Made by a program: the position numbers and the translations under genes
Part shown: in pieces, positions 46,522 to 56,750 of the stretch
How positions within the stretch are numbered: position 1 is the stretch's first letter
How the letters are laid out: the number at the start of each line of letters is the position of its first letter
Notes under the pieces: generated by a model
What the model was told of the DNA's origin: nothing
The model's input: only the letters and a program-made list of their open reading frames with translations
Database searches by the model: none
Assembly: GCA_018883185.1 (NCBI GenBank)
Contig: VEQP01000008.1
Location: 1-64,000, forward strand
Source of the DNA: Nevskiaceae bacterium
GTDB taxonomy: Bacteria; Pseudomonadota; Gammaproteobacteria; Steroidobacterales; Steroidobacteraceae
DNA length: 64,000 nt
Direction: 5' to 3'

Positions 46522-47618
46522 GCAATCGCTGCGTCATGATCATGGCCGGCGGCACAGGCGGACACGTGTTCCCAGCGCTCTCGCTCGCCGCGCTGCTGCG
46601 CTTGCATGGTTGCGATGTCGTTTGGCTCGGCACGCGTACCGGTATCGAGGCGCGTCTGGTACCGGCGGCAGGAATTGAGGTCGAATGGATCACGGTCGGC
46701 GGTTTGCGGGGCAAGGGCTGGCAGACGCAATTGCTCGCGCCGCTGCGTGTGCTGCGCGCGCTGTGGCAGGCCGCCGCAGCGATCCGTCGGCGCAAGCCGC
46801 GCGTGGTCGTGGGCCTTGGTGGTTATGTCACCGGTCCTGGCGGCCTCGCTGCCTGGCTGCTGCGTCGCCCTCTGGTGATCCATGAGCAGAACGCGATCGC
46901 CGGTATGACGAATCGGATCCTCGCGCGTTTTGCCGTGCAGGTGCTCGAGGCCTTCGATGGCAGTTTCGAGCGTAAGTTCGGTGCGCGCGAAATCGGCAAT
47001 CCGGTACGGCGTGCTTTCTTTGATCTACCGCCTCCGGCGCGTCGCTATCGCGAGCATCGTGGTCCGCTGCGCATTCTCGTTGTCGGCGGCAGCCAGGGTG
47101 CGGCGCGGCTGAACGCCGTGGTGCCGGAGGCCTTGGCGCAACTCGCGCCGCGTCAGCCGGTCATGGTGCGTCACCAGAGTGGGACCGCCGGACTCGAGGT
47201 CACGCGCAACAAGTACGCCCGTCTCGGTCTCGATGCGCAGGTAGGCTCCTTCATCGAAGATATCGCGACCGCCTATGCCTGGGCCGATGTCGTCATCTGT
47301 CGCGCCGGTGCCCTGACCGTGTCGGAGATCGCCGCGGCAGGCGTTGCGGCAGTGTTCGTGCCCTTGCCGTCGGCGGTCGACGATCACCAGACACGCAATG
47401 CCGGTTTTTTGGTGTCGCGCGACGCGGCTCTGCTTATTCCGGAGCGCGAACTGACGCCCGATCGCCTCGCCGAAGAGATCGGCAAGCTCGGTGCGAGTCG
47501 CGATGCACTCGCACGGATGGGAGATCGTGCGCGTGAGATCGCGCGTCCCGACGCTGCCGAGGAACTGGCGCGTGTCTGTCTGCTGACCGCCGGGCTCATC
47601 TCGCGAGGTACGCCATGA
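46518..47618 (+). CDS. murG: Lipid II synthase MurG
   Basis: This 366-residue GT-B glycosyltransferase has the N-terminal glycine loop [66 protein letters not shown] and the UDP-sugar site [20 protein letters not shown]. It adds GlcNAc to lipid I on the inner membrane face. The stop overlaps murC (ATGA). Confidence 0.97.
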   Translation: MSNRCVMIMAGGTGGHVFPALSLAALLRLHGCDVVWLGTRTGIEARLVPAAGIEVEWITVGGLRGKGWQTQLLAPLRVLRALWQAAAAIRRRKPRVVVGLGGYVTGPGGLAAWLLRRPLVIHEQNAIAGMTNRILARFAVQVLEAFDGSFERKFGAREIGNPVRRAFFDLPPPARRYREHRGPLRILVVGGSQGAARLNAVVPEALAQLAPRQPVMVRHQSGTAGLEVTRNKYARLGLDAQVGSFIEDIATAYAWADVVICRAGALTVSEIAAAGVAAVFVPLPSAVDDHQTRNAGFLVSRDAALLIPERELTPDRLAEEIGKLGASRDALARMGDRAREIARPDAAEELARVCLLTAGLISRGTP

Positions 47619-49027
47619 CGATGGAACGCATGCGGCGGATCAATACCATCCACTTTGTTGGCATCGGCGGTAGTGGCATGGGCGGTATCGCCGAAGTGTT
47701 GCTGAACCTCGGCTATCGGGTGCAGGGCAGTGATCTGAAACCCAACGCGGTTACGCAGCGCCTTGCTGAGCTCGGCGCGCGCCTCTTTACGGGCCACGCG
47801 GCAAGCCATGTGGATGGCGCGGATGTCGTCGTCGTTTCGACGGCCGTATCGCGCGAAAACCCCGAGGTCGCACGAGCCCTCGAGCTGCGCATCCCCGTCG
47901 TACCGCGCGCCGAGATGCTCGGTGAGTTGATGCGCTTTCGCTCGGCGATCGCGGTAGCAGGCACGCACGGCAAGACCACGACCACGAGTCTCATTGCATC
48001 GGTACTCGCTGAGGGTGGCGAAGATCCGACCTTCGTCATCGGTGGCCGCCTTAAGAGCGCCGGCACCAATGCGCGACTCGGCGCGGGTCGCTATCTGGTC
48101 GCCGAGGCCGACGAGAGCGATGCGTCGTTTCTGCATCTGCAGCCGTTGATCGCCGTGGTCACCAACATCGACAACGATCATCTCGGCACGCACGACGGCG
48201 ATTTCAATCGCCTGCGTCAGAGCTTTGTGGACTTCTTGCACAACCTGCCTTTCTATGGTCTCGCGGTGCTGTGCATAGATGACGCCGAGGTGCGCGGAAT
48301 CCTCGACCGAGTGGGTCGCCCCGTGATCACCTACGGATTGTCGGAAGCCGCCGACATCCGTGCCGTGGAGCTGCAGCGCAAGGGTTTGCAGACGGGATAC
48401 ACCGTGCTTCGCAAGGGTGGGGCTGCGCCACTCAACGTTACCGTGAATCTTCCCGGTACCCACAATGTGCTGAACTCGCTCGCGGCAATAGCCGTAGCGA
48501 GCGAACTCGGCATCGCCGATGCGGCGATCCAGGCGGGACTCGCGCGATTTCAGGGCGTCGATCGTCGACTGCAATTCGTCGGCGAGCTCGCGGCGGGTGG
48601 TGGCAAGGCGGTGCTGATCGACGACTATGGTCACCACCCCACCGAGATCCGCGCCACGCTCGAGGCGGTTCGTCACGCGTATCCGGGTCGACGTGTGGTG
48701 CTCGCGTTCCAGCCGCATCGCTACACGCGCACGCGTGATTTGCTCGACGATTTCGCAGCCGTTCTCGCGACGGCCGATGTGCTGCTCGTGAGCGAGGTTT
48801 ACGCCGCAGGCGAGGCGCCCATCGCAGGTGCTGACGGCCGAGCAATCTGCCGCGCAGTGCGCAGCCGCGGCCAGACCGAGCCCGTTTTTCTGCCGCGTAT
48901 CGAGGATCTCGCGCAGGCCCTGCAGGGCTTGCTGCGTGCCGACGATGTGGTGCTTGCGATGGGCGCCGGAAATGTCAGCGCCGTCGCCCACGATCTGCCT
49001 CGTCATTTCTCTGGAGGTGGCGCGTGA
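47615..49027 (+). CDS. murC: UDP-MurNAc-L-alanine ligase MurC
   Basis: The 470-residue product begins with the UDP-binding [20 protein letters not shown]. It has the ATP loop [30 protein letters not shown], and the C-terminal [16 protein letters not shown] with [16 protein letters not shown]. It adds the first residue, L-Ala, to UDP-MurNAc. It is flanked by 4-bp overlaps with murG and murB. The 553-codon open frame on the other strand is only its shadow. Confidence 0.97.
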   Translation: MTMERMRRINTIHFVGIGGSGMGGIAEVLLNLGYRVQGSDLKPNAVTQRLAELGARLFTGHAASHVDGADVVVVSTAVSRENPEVARALELRIPVVPRAEMLGELMRFRSAIAVAGTHGKTTTTSLIASVLAEGGEDPTFVIGGRLKSAGTNARLGAGRYLVAEADESDASFLHLQPLIAVVTNIDNDHLGTHDGDFNRLRQSFVDFLHNLPFYGLAVLCIDDAEVRGILDRVGRPVITYGLSEAADIRAVELQRKGLQTGYTVLRKGGAAPLNVTVNLPGTHNVLNSLAAIAVASELGIADAAIQAGLARFQGVDRRLQFVGELAAGGGKAVLIDDYGHHPTEIRATLEAVRHAYPGRRVVLAFQPHRYTRTRDLLDDFAAVLATADVLLVSEVYAAGEAPIAGADGRAICRAVRSRGQTEPVFLPRIEDLAQALQGLLRADDVVLAMGAGNVSAVAHDLPRHFSGGGA

Positions 49028-49920
49028 GCGGCTGGTCCGAGGCAATGTTTGCCGGGCGTCTGACTCGCAACGAGCCGATGTCCAAGCACACCAGCTGGCA
49101 CGTCGGTGGCCCGGCGGACTGGTTTTTCGAACCCCGCGATCGTGCGGACCTGACCGCCTTCCTGCAGGCGTTGCCGAAAGACGTGCCCATCCACTGGGTT
49201 GGGCTCGGCAGCAATCTTTTGGTGCGCGACGGCGGCATTCGCGGCGCGGTGGTTTCGATGCACGGCGCTTTCAGCTCGCTCGAGCGACTCGGCGAGCAGC
49301 AGGTACGGTGTGATGCAGGGGTGCCTTGCGCCCGGATCGCGCGGCAATGCGTGCGCTGGGGGCTTGGGCCCGCGGAATTTTTCGCCGGGATCCCGGGCAC
49401 ACTGGGCGGCGCGCTGGCCATGAACGCCGGCGCCTTTGGCGGCGAGACCTGGCAGCACGTAACGAGTGTCGAAGTGATCAACCGCAGCGGTGTGATCCGC
49501 GAACGTGCCACCGGTGAATATCGCGTCTCGTATCGACACATCGAGGCGCCGGCGGCGGATGAGGCCTTTCTGGCGGCGACGCTGCGCTTCGAGCTGCGGC
49601 CGGCGAGCAGCAACGAAACCATTCGCGACTTGTTGGTCGAGCGCAAGCAGAAACAGCCGATCGGCGAGTGGAGTTGCGGATCCGTGTTCACCAATCCACC
49701 GGGCGATCATGCGGCGCGATTGATCGAGGCGGCGGGACTCAAGGGTCGTCGGATCGGCGGTGCGAGCGTTTCGATGAAGCACGCCAACTTCATCATCAAT
49801 GAGGGCGAGGCGCGTGCTGCCGATCTCGAGACGCTGATCGGCGAGGTGCAGCAGACCGTCGAGCAGCGGTTTGGCGTGCGCCTCAACACCGAAGTGCGAG
49901 TTGTCGGGGAGGCAGGCTGA
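49024..49920 (+). CDS. murB: UDP-N-acetylenolpyruvoylglucosamine reductase MurB
   Basis: The start is GTG 49024, overlapping murC. At 298 residues this is the shorter MurB type. FAD-binding motifs [17 protein letters not shown] and [20 protein letters not shown] are present, as is the catalytic-Ser loop [15 protein letters not shown] followed by [15 protein letters not shown]. It reduces UDP-GlcNAc-enolpyruvate, the MurA product, to UDP-MurNAc with NADPH. It shares one base with ddl. Confidence 0.96.
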   Translation: MSGWSEAMFAGRLTRNEPMSKHTSWHVGGPADWFFEPRDRADLTAFLQALPKDVPIHWVGLGSNLLVRDGGIRGAVVSMHGAFSSLERLGEQQVRCDAGVPCARIARQCVRWGLGPAEFFAGIPGTLGGALAMNAGAFGGETWQHVTSVEVINRSGVIRERATGEYRVSYRHIEAPAADEAFLAATLRFELRPASSNETIRDLLVERKQKQPIGEWSCGSVFTNPPGDHAARLIEAAGLKGRRIGGASVSMKHANFIINEGEARAADLETLIGEVQQTVEQRFGVRLNTEVRVVGEAG

Positions 49921-50891
49921 TGCGTCTCGATCACGATCCGCAGGCACAGCGCACGGTCACCGATCCGCGCGAGTTCGGCAAAGTGGCCGTGCTGTTCGGC
50001 GGCGACTCCAGTGAGCGCGAGATTTCCCTGCTCACCGGCCGCGCCGTGCATGCGGCTCTGCAGCAGAGCGGCATCGATGCGCACGCGATAGATCCGCGGG
50101 ATAAAGCGCTGCAGGAACTCGTCGATGAGGGCTTTGATCGCGCCTGGATCGCGTTGCATGGACCGGGTGGTGAGGATGGCACCGTGCAGGGTGCGCTCGA
50201 ATGTCTGGGCATTCCCTACACGGGTAGCGGCGTGCTCGGTTCGGCGGTGTGCATGGACAAGTTGCGCACCAAGCAACTGGTTGCATCCGTCGGTATTGCG
50301 ACCGCTGACTTCGTGGTGCTGCGCGATGCGCGTGATTTCGATCTTGCGATCACGCGACTAGGCCTGCCGATGTTCGTCAAGCCGGCGACACAAGGTTCGT
50401 CGGTGGGCATGAGCAAGGTTGAGCGGGCGCAGGACCTGCCTGCTGCATTCGAGGCTGCCGCGGCAACCGACCCTTGCGTACTCGCAGAGGCCTACATCAG
50501 TGGCGCCGAGTACACCGTGGGTGTCCTGGCAGGCGAGGCCTTGCCGTCGATCCGCATTCGCACGACTCAGACGTTCTACGACTACCAAGCCAAATATTTC
50601 CGTGACGATACGCAGTACGACTGTCCGTCGGGCTTGTCGGCGGAGGCAGAGAAGCATCTGTCGGCTTTGGCGTTGGGTGCATTCGCAGCGACCGGCGCGA
50701 GCGGTTGGGGACGCGCTGATTTCATGATGGATTCGACCGGTCGGCCGTTGCTGCTCGAGATCAACACCGTGCCCGGCATGACCGATCACTCGTTGGTACC
50801 GATGGCGGCGCGCGCGCGAGGCATGAGCTTCCCGCAATTGGTGTGGCGCGTGCTCGAAACCAGTTTCACTCGTCGGCGCCGGCAGAGCTGA
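49920..50891 (+). CDS. ddl: D-alanine-D-alanine ligase Ddl
   Basis: This 323-residue ATP-grasp ligase (DdlB type) has VAVLFGGDSSEREISLLTGR, LHGPGGEDGTVQGALE, KPATQGSSVGMSKV and LEINTVPGMTDHSLVPMAAR. It makes the D-Ala-D-Ala dipeptide used by MurF. Its place between murB and ftsQ is the standard gammaproteobacterial dcw order. Confidence 0.97.
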   Translation: MRLDHDPQAQRTVTDPREFGKVAVLFGGDSSEREISLLTGRAVHAALQQSGIDAHAIDPRDKALQELVDEGFDRAWIALHGPGGEDGTVQGALECLGIPYTGSGVLGSAVCMDKLRTKQLVASVGIATADFVVLRDARDFDLAITRLGLPMFVKPATQGSSVGMSKVERAQDLPAAFEAAAATDPCVLAEAYISGAEYTVGVLAGEALPSIRIRTTQTFYDYQAKYFRDDTQYDCPSGLSAEAEKHLSALALGAFAATGASGWGRADFMMDSTGRPLLLEINTVPGMTDHSLVPMAARARGMSFPQLVWRVLETSFTRRRRQS

Positions 50892-50905
50892 GTCGCGGAG
50901 GGCGT

Positions 50906-51703
50906 ATGTTTAACAATCGCAAAGCACGCAACCGCCGTCGCGCCGAGGAGTCGGGCTGGACACTGCCGGCCATCGACTGGCGCTCGCTTGCCTACGGTGC
51001 GGCGGGTGTCGCCGTCGTCGCGAGCTTCGCCTGGATCGTCATGCGAGCGCTTGATAATCCCATCGACACCGTCACCGTGCAGGGCCGTTTTCAGCGCGTC
51101 TCGCCGATGGAAGTCGAGCAGGCGGTGCGTGAGCGTATCAATGATGCCGGTCTCGTCTCCGTCAATCTCGCCGCGCTGCAGGGATCGCTCGAGGCCTTGC
51201 CTTGGGTGGACACCGTAAGCGTCGCCCGCGTGTGGCCGCGGGGTCTGCAAGTGCGCGTGGTCGAGCAAGTGGCGGCGGCGCGCTGGGGTGGCAGTGGTCT
51301 ACTCAATGCACGCGGCGAACTGTTTCTCAGCGAGTCGCGATTCATCCCGCCTGAACTGCCGCGCCTGTCTGGCCCGAAGGGTAGCGAGGGGCAAGTGGCC
51401 CAGCGCTATCTGGCCATTCAGGGACGACTGGTCGAGGGCGGTGTGCGCATCGCCGCGCTGCGCCTCGATGCGCGCGGCGCTTGGGAGATCGATCTCGACA
51501 ACGGCGTACGCGTGCGACTCGGTCGGCGTCAGGTGGACGAGCGCTTCGAGCGCTTCGTGGCGGCGGCGCTGCGTCTCGTGGTGCAACGCTCCGCCGAAAT
51601 GTCTTACGTGGACATGCGCTACACGAACGGTTTCGCGGTGGGTTGGCGCAACGGCACGCGCGTGGCCACGGCGGATGAGTTAGACGAAACGACAGAAGGC
51701 TAA
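50906..51703 (+). CDS. ftsQ: Cell division protein FtsQ
   Basis: The start is ATG 50906 with GGAGGG about 3 nt upstream; the longer frame overlaps the ddl end. The 265-residue bitopic protein has a basic cytoplasmic tail (NNRKARNRRR), one TM helix (LAYGAAGVAVVASFAWIVM), a POTRA domain (IDTVTVQGRFQRVSPMEVEQ) and the FtsQ beta domain (LPWVDTVSVARVWPRGLQVR). It scaffolds FtsBL at the divisome. Confidence 0.95.
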   Translation: MFNNRKARNRRRAEESGWTLPAIDWRSLAYGAAGVAVVASFAWIVMRALDNPIDTVTVQGRFQRVSPMEVEQAVRERINDAGLVSVNLAALQGSLEALPWVDTVSVARVWPRGLQVRVVEQVAAARWGGSGLLNARGELFLSESRFIPPELPRLSGPKGSEGQVAQRYLAIQGRLVEGGVRIAALRLDARGAWEIDLDNGVRVRLGRRQVDERFERFVAAALRLVVQRSAEMSYVDMRYTNGFAVGWRNGTRVATADELDETTEG

Positions 51704-51715
51704 CGGACGGCAGAC

Positions 51716-52951
51716 ATGGCCAAGAAAATGGATCGGCAATTGATCGTCGGACTCGACATCGGCACCTCCAAGGTGGTGGCGCTGGTGGGCGAAATCGCGG
51801 CCGACAATAGCATCGAAATCATCGGCATCGGCTCGCAGCCTTCGCGCGGTCTGAAGCGCGGGGTGGTGGTGAATATCGAATCGACCGTGCAGTCGATTCA
51901 GCGCGCCGTGGAGGAGGCCGAATTGATGGCGGGCTGCGAAATCCATTCCGTGTTTGCCGGCATTGCCGGCAGCCACGTGCGCAGCCTCAATTCGCATGGT
52001 GTGGTGGCGATCCGCGACAAGGAAGTCCAGGCTTCGGACGTCGAGCATGTAATCGATGCGGCCAAAGCTGTGGCGATCCCGGCCGACCAGAAGATCCTGC
52101 ACGTGTTGCCGCAGGAATTCATCATTGACGGTCAGGAAGGCATCCGCGACCCGGTCGGTATGTCGGGGGTGCGTCTCGAAGCCAAGGTGCATATCGTCAC
52201 GGGCGCCGACAGTGCGGCACAGAATATCGAGAAGTGCATCCAGCGCTGCGGTCTTGCCGTCGATGACATCGTGCTCGAGCAGTTGGCCTCGAGCTACGCG
52301 GTGCTGACCGAGGATGAAAAGGATCTCGGCGTATGCCTGGTTGATATCGGCGGGGGCACGACCGACATCGCGGTCTTCTCTCACGGTGCTATCCGGCACA
52401 CCGCCGTGATACCGATTGCGGGCGATCAGGTCACCAACGACATCGCGGTCTCCATGCGCACGCCGACGCAGAACGCCGAGGAGATCAAGCTGCGCTACGC
52501 CTGCGCACTCTCGCAGCTCGCCAATCCCGACGAGACCATCGAGGTGCCGAGTGTCGGTGATCGACCCGCGCGGCGTCTTGCCCGTCAAACCCTCGCCGAG
52601 GTGGTCGAGCCGCGTTACGAGGAACTGTTTGCGCTCATTCAGGAAGAGTTGCGACGCAGCGGATTCGAGGAAGTGATCGCTGCGGGCATCGTGCTCACCG
52701 GGGGCAGCGCCAAGATGGAAGGTGCCATCGAGCTCGCCGAGGAAGTGTTTCACGTACCCGTGCGCCTCGGCGTGCCGGCCGGTATCAAGGGTCTCGCCGA
52801 CGTCACCAGCAACCCGATCCACTCCACCGGCGTGGGTTTGCTGCTCTACGGGCGCGATCACATGCTGCCTGGGTCGGGACCGCGACCGCTCGCCGGCAGT
52901 GCACGCAGCGTTTTGAGTCGCATGCGCAACTGGTTCCAAGGAAATTTTTGA
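51716..52951 (+). CDS. ftsA: Cell division protein FtsA
   Basis: This 411-residue actin-like ATPase begins QLIVGLDIGTSKVVALVGEI and has LVDIGGGTTDIAVFSHGAI and GIVLTGGSAKMEGAIELAE. The C-terminal amphipathic membrane-targeting helix (SVLSRMRNWFQGNF) is present. It tethers FtsZ to the inner membrane. It starts 12 bp after ftsQ and is followed 46 bp later by ftsZ. Confidence 0.97.
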   Translation: MAKKMDRQLIVGLDIGTSKVVALVGEIAADNSIEIIGIGSQPSRGLKRGVVVNIESTVQSIQRAVEEAELMAGCEIHSVFAGIAGSHVRSLNSHGVVAIRDKEVQASDVEHVIDAAKAVAIPADQKILHVLPQEFIIDGQEGIRDPVGMSGVRLEAKVHIVTGADSAAQNIEKCIQRCGLAVDDIVLEQLASSYAVLTEDEKDLGVCLVDIGGGTTDIAVFSHGAIRHTAVIPIAGDQVTNDIAVSMRTPTQNAEEIKLRYACALSQLANPDETIEVPSVGDRPARRLARQTLAEVVEPRYEELFALIQEELRRSGFEEVIAAGIVLTGGSAKMEGAIELAEEVFHVPVRLGVPAGIKGLADVTSNPIHSTGVGLLLYGRDHMLPGSGPRPLAGSARSVLSRMRNWFQGNF

Positions 52952-52997
52952 CGATTCGATTTTTGAATTTGCCCACTTTGCAGAGGAGTACACAACG

Positions 52998-54221
52998 ATG
53001 TTCGAACTGATGGATGCCTACAACCAAAACGCCGTGATCAAGGTGCTGGGTGTCGGTGGCGGCGGCGGCAATGCCGTGTCGCACATGGTCAAGACCGGCA
53101 TCGAGGGCGTCGATTTCATGTGCATCAACACCGATGCGCAGGCGCTGAAGAACTCGAGCGTCAAGACCGCTCTGCAGATCGGCTCGAACATCACCAAAGG
53201 CCTCGGCGCCGGAGCCAACCCGGATGTCGGTCGCCAGGCTGCGCTCGAGGATCGTGACCGCATCATCGAGATGATCGAAGGCTGCGACATGCTGTTCATC
53301 ACGGCTGGCATGGGTGGAGGCACAGGCACGGGCGCAGCGCCGATCGTCGCGCAGATCGCCAAGGAACTCGGCATTCTCACCGTGGCCGTCGTGACCCGTC
53401 CCTTCAATATGGAAGGCGGCAAGCGTGCCTACATCGCTGATCAGGGCATGATGGAGTTGTCCAAGCACGTTGATTCGCTGATCACGATTCCGAACCAGAA
53501 GTTGCTCACGGTGCTCGGACCCAAGACTTCCCTGCTCGATGCGTTCAAGAGCGCTAACGGTGTGTTGCAGGGTGCTGTGCAGGGTATTGCCGATCTGATC
53601 ACCCGACCGGGTTTGATCAACGTCGACTTTGCCGACGTACGCACCGTGATGGGTGAGACCGGCATGGCGATGATGGGCTCGGGTCACGCGAGTGGCGAGG
53701 ATCGCGCGCGCGTGGCGGCGCAGATGGCGGTGTCCTCGCCCTTGCTCGAGGACGTCGATCTCGCCGGCGCTCGCGGCATTCTCGTCAACGTCACCGCAGG
53801 TCTCGATCTCGGCATTGGCGAGTTCGAGGAAGTCGGCAACATCGTCAAGGAATTTGCCTCCGAGGATGCGACGGTGGTGGTGGGTACGGTCATCGATCCG
53901 GAACTGAGCGATGAGATTCGCGTCACCGTCGTGGCCACCGGTCTGGGTCGGCCGCAGAGCATGGTGGCTCCGGTCCCGGCGCCGATCGCTGCACCGGCCT
54001 CGACGCCGATGGCTCGACCCGTCGCCGTGGGTGCGCGCGGTGGGTTCGAAGGGATTCGTGCCGTCCGCCGCCCGCTCGCCGTGCCGTCGGACTACAGCAA
54101 ACTCGATGAACCGGCGGTCAATCGCTTCAAGGCGGCCGTGGGTGATGGCTTGCGGCAGGAACCTGAGATCGTCGAGGACATCCTCGACATTCCGGCTTTC
54201 CTGCGTCGTCAAGCAGACTGA
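52998..54221 (+). CDS. ftsZ: Cell division GTPase FtsZ
   Basis: This 407-residue tubulin homologue has KVLGVGGGGGNAVSHMV, the GTP signature GGGTGTGAAPIVA, the synergy loop NVDFADVRTVM, a variable Ala/Pro linker and the conserved C-terminal peptide LDIPAFLRRQAD that binds FtsA and ZipA. GAGGAG lies about 9 nt before the ATG. It forms the Z ring. Confidence 0.98.
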   Translation: MFELMDAYNQNAVIKVLGVGGGGGNAVSHMVKTGIEGVDFMCINTDAQALKNSSVKTALQIGSNITKGLGAGANPDVGRQAALEDRDRIIEMIEGCDMLFITAGMGGGTGTGAAPIVAQIAKELGILTVAVVTRPFNMEGGKRAYIADQGMMELSKHVDSLITIPNQKLLTVLGPKTSLLDAFKSANGVLQGAVQGIADLITRPGLINVDFADVRTVMGETGMAMMGSGHASGEDRARVAAQMAVSSPLLEDVDLAGARGILVNVTAGLDLGIGEFEEVGNIVKEFASEDATVVVGTVIDPELSDEIRVTVVATGLGRPQSMVAPVPAPIAAPASTPMARPVAVGARGGFEGIRAVRRPLAVPSDYSKLDEPAVNRFKAAVGDGLRQEPEIVEDILDIPAFLRRQAD

Positions 54222-54265
54222 GCCGTCTTTTCGGGTAATATCCCGCCCTTGACTACGCGCCGGGT

Positions 54266-54294
54266 GGCACGGCGGCCTTTTGGCCGCCCGTGCC
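54266..54294 (+). repeat. Strong stem-loop between ftsZ and lpxC
   Basis: GGCACGGCGGCC (54266-54277), a TTTT loop (54278-54281) and GGCCGCCCGTGCC (54282-54294) form a 12-bp GC-rich hairpin with one bulged base in the 3' arm. It ends 19 nt before the lpxC ATG. No T run follows, so it is not a standard intrinsic terminator. It may attenuate read-through, protect the ftsZ mRNA end or control lpxC translation. Confidence 0.7.
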
Positions 54295-54313
54295 GCGTCG
54301 GACGAGGGGATCC

Positions 54314-55234
54314 ATGGTCGGCCAACGCACACTGAAGAACATCATTCGCGCGAGCGGCGTTGGCCTGCATACGGGCAAGCGCATTCTCATGACCGTGCGT
54401 CCGGCGGGACCCGACACCGGCATCGTGTTTCGCCGCACGGATCTGGCGAGTCCCGTCGACATCGCGGCCCGCGCCGAGAACGTCGGCGAGACCATGCTCG
54501 GCACCTCGCTCGTCAAAGGTGACGTCAAGGTTTCCACCGTCGAACATCTGCTGTCCGCGTTCGCTGGGCTCGGTATCGACAATGCGGTCGTCGAACTGTC
54601 GGGCCCGGAAGTACCCATCATGGACGGCAGTGCGGGACCGTTCGTGTTTCTGCTGCAGTCCGCTGGCATCGAGCAGCAGAGGGCACCCAAGCGCTTCATT
54701 CGTATTCGCAAGACCGTGCGGCTCGAAGATGGCGATAAATGGGCGCAGTTCGATCCGTTCGATGGCTTCAAGGTGAACTTCGAAATCGAGTTCAATCATC
54801 CCATTTTCAAGCGCCGCGCCCAGCGCGCTTCGATGGATTTCTCGACCACGTCCTTTCTCAAGGAAATCAGCCGCGCGCGCACCTTCGGCTTCATGCGTGA
54901 TCTCGAGACCATGCGCGCGCGCAATCTCGCGCTCGGCGGCAACCTCGACAACGCGATCGTCCTCGACGATTCGAAGGTGCTGAACGAGGGCGGGCTGCGC
55001 TACGAGGATGAGTTCGTCAAACACAAGATCCTTGATGCCATCGGGGATCTTTATTTGCTCGGCTACAGCCTCATCGGCGAGTTCTCAGGCTTCAAGTCGG
55101 GGCACGGCTTGAACAATCGCCTGCTGCGGGCGTTGCTTGCCGATACCGATGCTTGGGAAGCGGTGGTGTTCGAGCGCCCCGAGGACACGCCGATTTCCTA
55201 CGTGCGGGCTCCCGTGCTCGCGGCGACGGGCTGA
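54314..55234 (+). CDS. lpxC: UDP-3-O-acyl-N-acetylglucosamine deacetylase LpxC
   Basis: The start is ATG 54314 ([20 protein letters not shown]) with GAGGGG upstream. The 306-residue product has the zinc ligands in [16 protein letters not shown] and [15 protein letters not shown], the general-base Glu (EHLL) region and [13 protein letters not shown]. It carries out the committed step of lipid A synthesis. A hairpin lies just before it. Its last 37 bp overlap the end of the convergent dciA. Confidence 0.97.
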   Translation: MVGQRTLKNIIRASGVGLHTGKRILMTVRPAGPDTGIVFRRTDLASPVDIAARAENVGETMLGTSLVKGDVKVSTVEHLLSAFAGLGIDNAVVELSGPEVPIMDGSAGPFVFLLQSAGIEQQRAPKRFIRIRKTVRLEDGDKWAQFDPFDGFKVNFEIEFNHPIFKRRAQRASMDFSTTSFLKEISRARTFGFMRDLETMRARNLALGGNLDNAIVLDDSKVLNEGGLRYEDEFVKHKILDAIGDLYLLGYSLIGEFSGFKSGHGLNNRLLRALLADTDAWEAVVFERPEDTPISYVRAPVLAATG

Positions 55235-55584
55235 ATCTTTACGACCCAGCGTTGCAGCGTCGGGCGCTCGGCCACGACGGCCGTCCAGCACTCGGCGAGG
55301 GCAAACTTGAGCCTGGCCGACCAAGCGGCTGAACTGACGTAAACGGTTAAAACCCCGTCTTTTTCTACGAAGTGGCTGATTTCGCCCGCCAGCGGCGCGG
55401 GTAACCGCGACGCGAAAAACGCCTCCCAGGATTGCTGTCTCTCGACAAACTGGCCGATGGCACGACCCGTCAAGCCCGATTTATCAAGTAAGTCCTTGAT
55501 TTTGCTGGGTTGAAAAGTTTTTTGCGTCCGAGAATCTGCACTTTTTGCCGATTTCGGGTTGTGTCGTGCGGGGGGTTTGGGCAT
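55198..55584 (-). CDS. dciA: DciA-like DUF721 protein (helicase-loader family)
   Basis: The start is ATG 55584 ([15 protein letters not shown]), giving 128 residues; the frame continues to 55641 without support. The N-terminus is basic and disordered. The C-terminal DUF721 KH-like domain shows [20 protein letters not shown]. DciA helps the replicative helicase DnaB function in bacteria lacking DnaC. The position between lpxC and secA is typical for this family. Its 3' end overlaps lpxC tail to tail by 37 bp. Confidence 0.85.
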   Translation of the reverse strand: MPKPPARHNPKSAKSADSRTQKTFQPSKIKDLLDKSGLTGRAIGQFVERQQSWEAFFASRLPAPLAGEISHFVEKDGVLTVYVSSAAWSARLKFALAECWTAVVAERPTLQRWVVKIQPVAASTGART

Positions 55585-55735
55585 AGTCCGGCCTGTCTTA
55601 CGGGTCCCGCCGCCGGCCTCGAGCCGCGGCGGAGCAGACAATCAATCGAATCAGGCCAAGTATGTCACCGGTGTTGCCGGCGGAGCCAACGCTCTGCCAC
55701 CGACAATCTGGACAGTCGTCGTCGCCGGTTCGCGC

Positions 55736-56662
55736 GTGGATCCTCGCGTGAGGCTCGTGCTGTTTCTGCGTCGTGCTGCGGGTGCGTCGCGCATCGACGT
55801 GTCTGGGCCACTGGTGTTCGGCGTGTCCGGTGCTGCCGTGCTGCTGCTGGTCGTTGGGGCGTTCTTTGCCGGCTTGCAGCTGGGCTCGCGTTCTGAGGTG
55901 CTCTCGGCCGGATCCCCCGCCGAGCTCGCGCGGGCCGCGCTGCAGCAGCGCGCCGAAGTCGAGGCGATGCGTCAACGCGTGCAGGAGCGAGTCGATTCGA
56001 TCGCCGCGCGCATCGGCCAGGTCAACGCTCATGTGGTTCGCCTCGATGCGCTCGGCAAGCGCCTCGTCGAGATGACCGATCTCGATTCGCACGAATTTTC
56101 TTTCGATACGCTGCCGGGAACGGGCGGACCGGAGTCGGCCGAAGCGATCGCCGGCGAGATTCCTGACGTGTCGCGCATGCTCGATTCGCTTGAGTCGAAG
56201 CTTGCCCAGCGCGACGCGCAGCTCGGCGTGCTGGAAAGCCTCATTTTGCAGCGTGATTTGCGTCGTCAGACGCAACCCGAGGGTCGGCCGGTGGCGCGCG
56301 GTTTTCTGTCCTCGGTTTTCGGGTTGCGACAGGATCCGGTATCGGGTCAGACCGAATTTCATCGTGGCATCGATTTCGCCGGGGAGCCGGGCGAGCCCGT
56401 GCTCGCGGTGGGCGCGGGTGTCGTGACCTTCTCGGGTGAGCGCCAGGGGTACGGCAAGGTTGTCGATGTGACCCATGGCGATGGGTACGTCACCCGCTAT
56501 GCGCACAATCAGCGATTGCTGGTGCGCGTCGGCGACACGGTGCGCCGCGGCCAGCCGGTGGCCCATCTGGGCTCGACGGGGCGGTCCACCGGACCGCACG
56601 TGCATTTCGAGGTGCTGCGCAACGGCCGGCACGTCAACCCGTTGTCCTATATCGACGGTTGA
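55736..56662 (+). CDS. M23 family peptidoglycan endopeptidase, membrane-anchored
   Basis: GTG 55736 is the first in-frame start codon before the TM helix; GTG 55748 is an alternative, and neither has a clear ribosome site. The ~308-residue product has a short basic cytoplasmic N-terminus, one TM helix ([20 protein letters not shown]), a coiled coil ([20 protein letters not shown]) and a C-terminal LytM domain with zinc motifs FHRGIDF (HxxxD) and HVHFE (HxH). It probably cleaves peptide cross-links or acts as an amidase activator. It is divergent from dciA and upstream of secA, a usual place for this family. Confidence 0.88.
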   Translation: MDPRVRLVLFLRRAAGASRIDVSGPLVFGVSGAAVLLLVVGAFFAGLQLGSRSEVLSAGSPAELARAALQQRAEVEAMRQRVQERVDSIAARIGQVNAHVVRLDALGKRLVEMTDLDSHEFSFDTLPGTGGPESAEAIAGEIPDVSRMLDSLESKLAQRDAQLGVLESLILQRDLRRQTQPEGRPVARGFLSSVFGLRQDPVSGQTEFHRGIDFAGEPGEPVLAVGAGVVTFSGERQGYGKVVDVTHGDGYVTRYAHNQRLLVRVGDTVRRGQPVAHLGSTGRSTGPHVHFEVLRNGRHVNPLSYIDG

Positions 56663-56750
56663 TCGCACGTCACCGCGGTCCGGGCGAACCATTCGACCGG
56701 TACCGCCTCAAACCAGTAAAATACCGCTCTTTTTCGCAGGGCCACCCCGA

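Noticed and set aside
47384-49045. 553-codon open frame on the minus strand opposite murG/murC
   Set aside because: MurC on the plus strand has all family motifs; the reverse frame has none.
52803-54332. 509-codon minus-strand frame opposite ftsZ
   Set aside because: It is a shadow of ftsZ; no recognisable domain.
56663-56750. Possible secM or promoter upstream of secA
   Set aside because: The gap is too short for secM and has no arrest-peptide frame. TTCGAC and TAAAAT are 19 bp apart and both weak.
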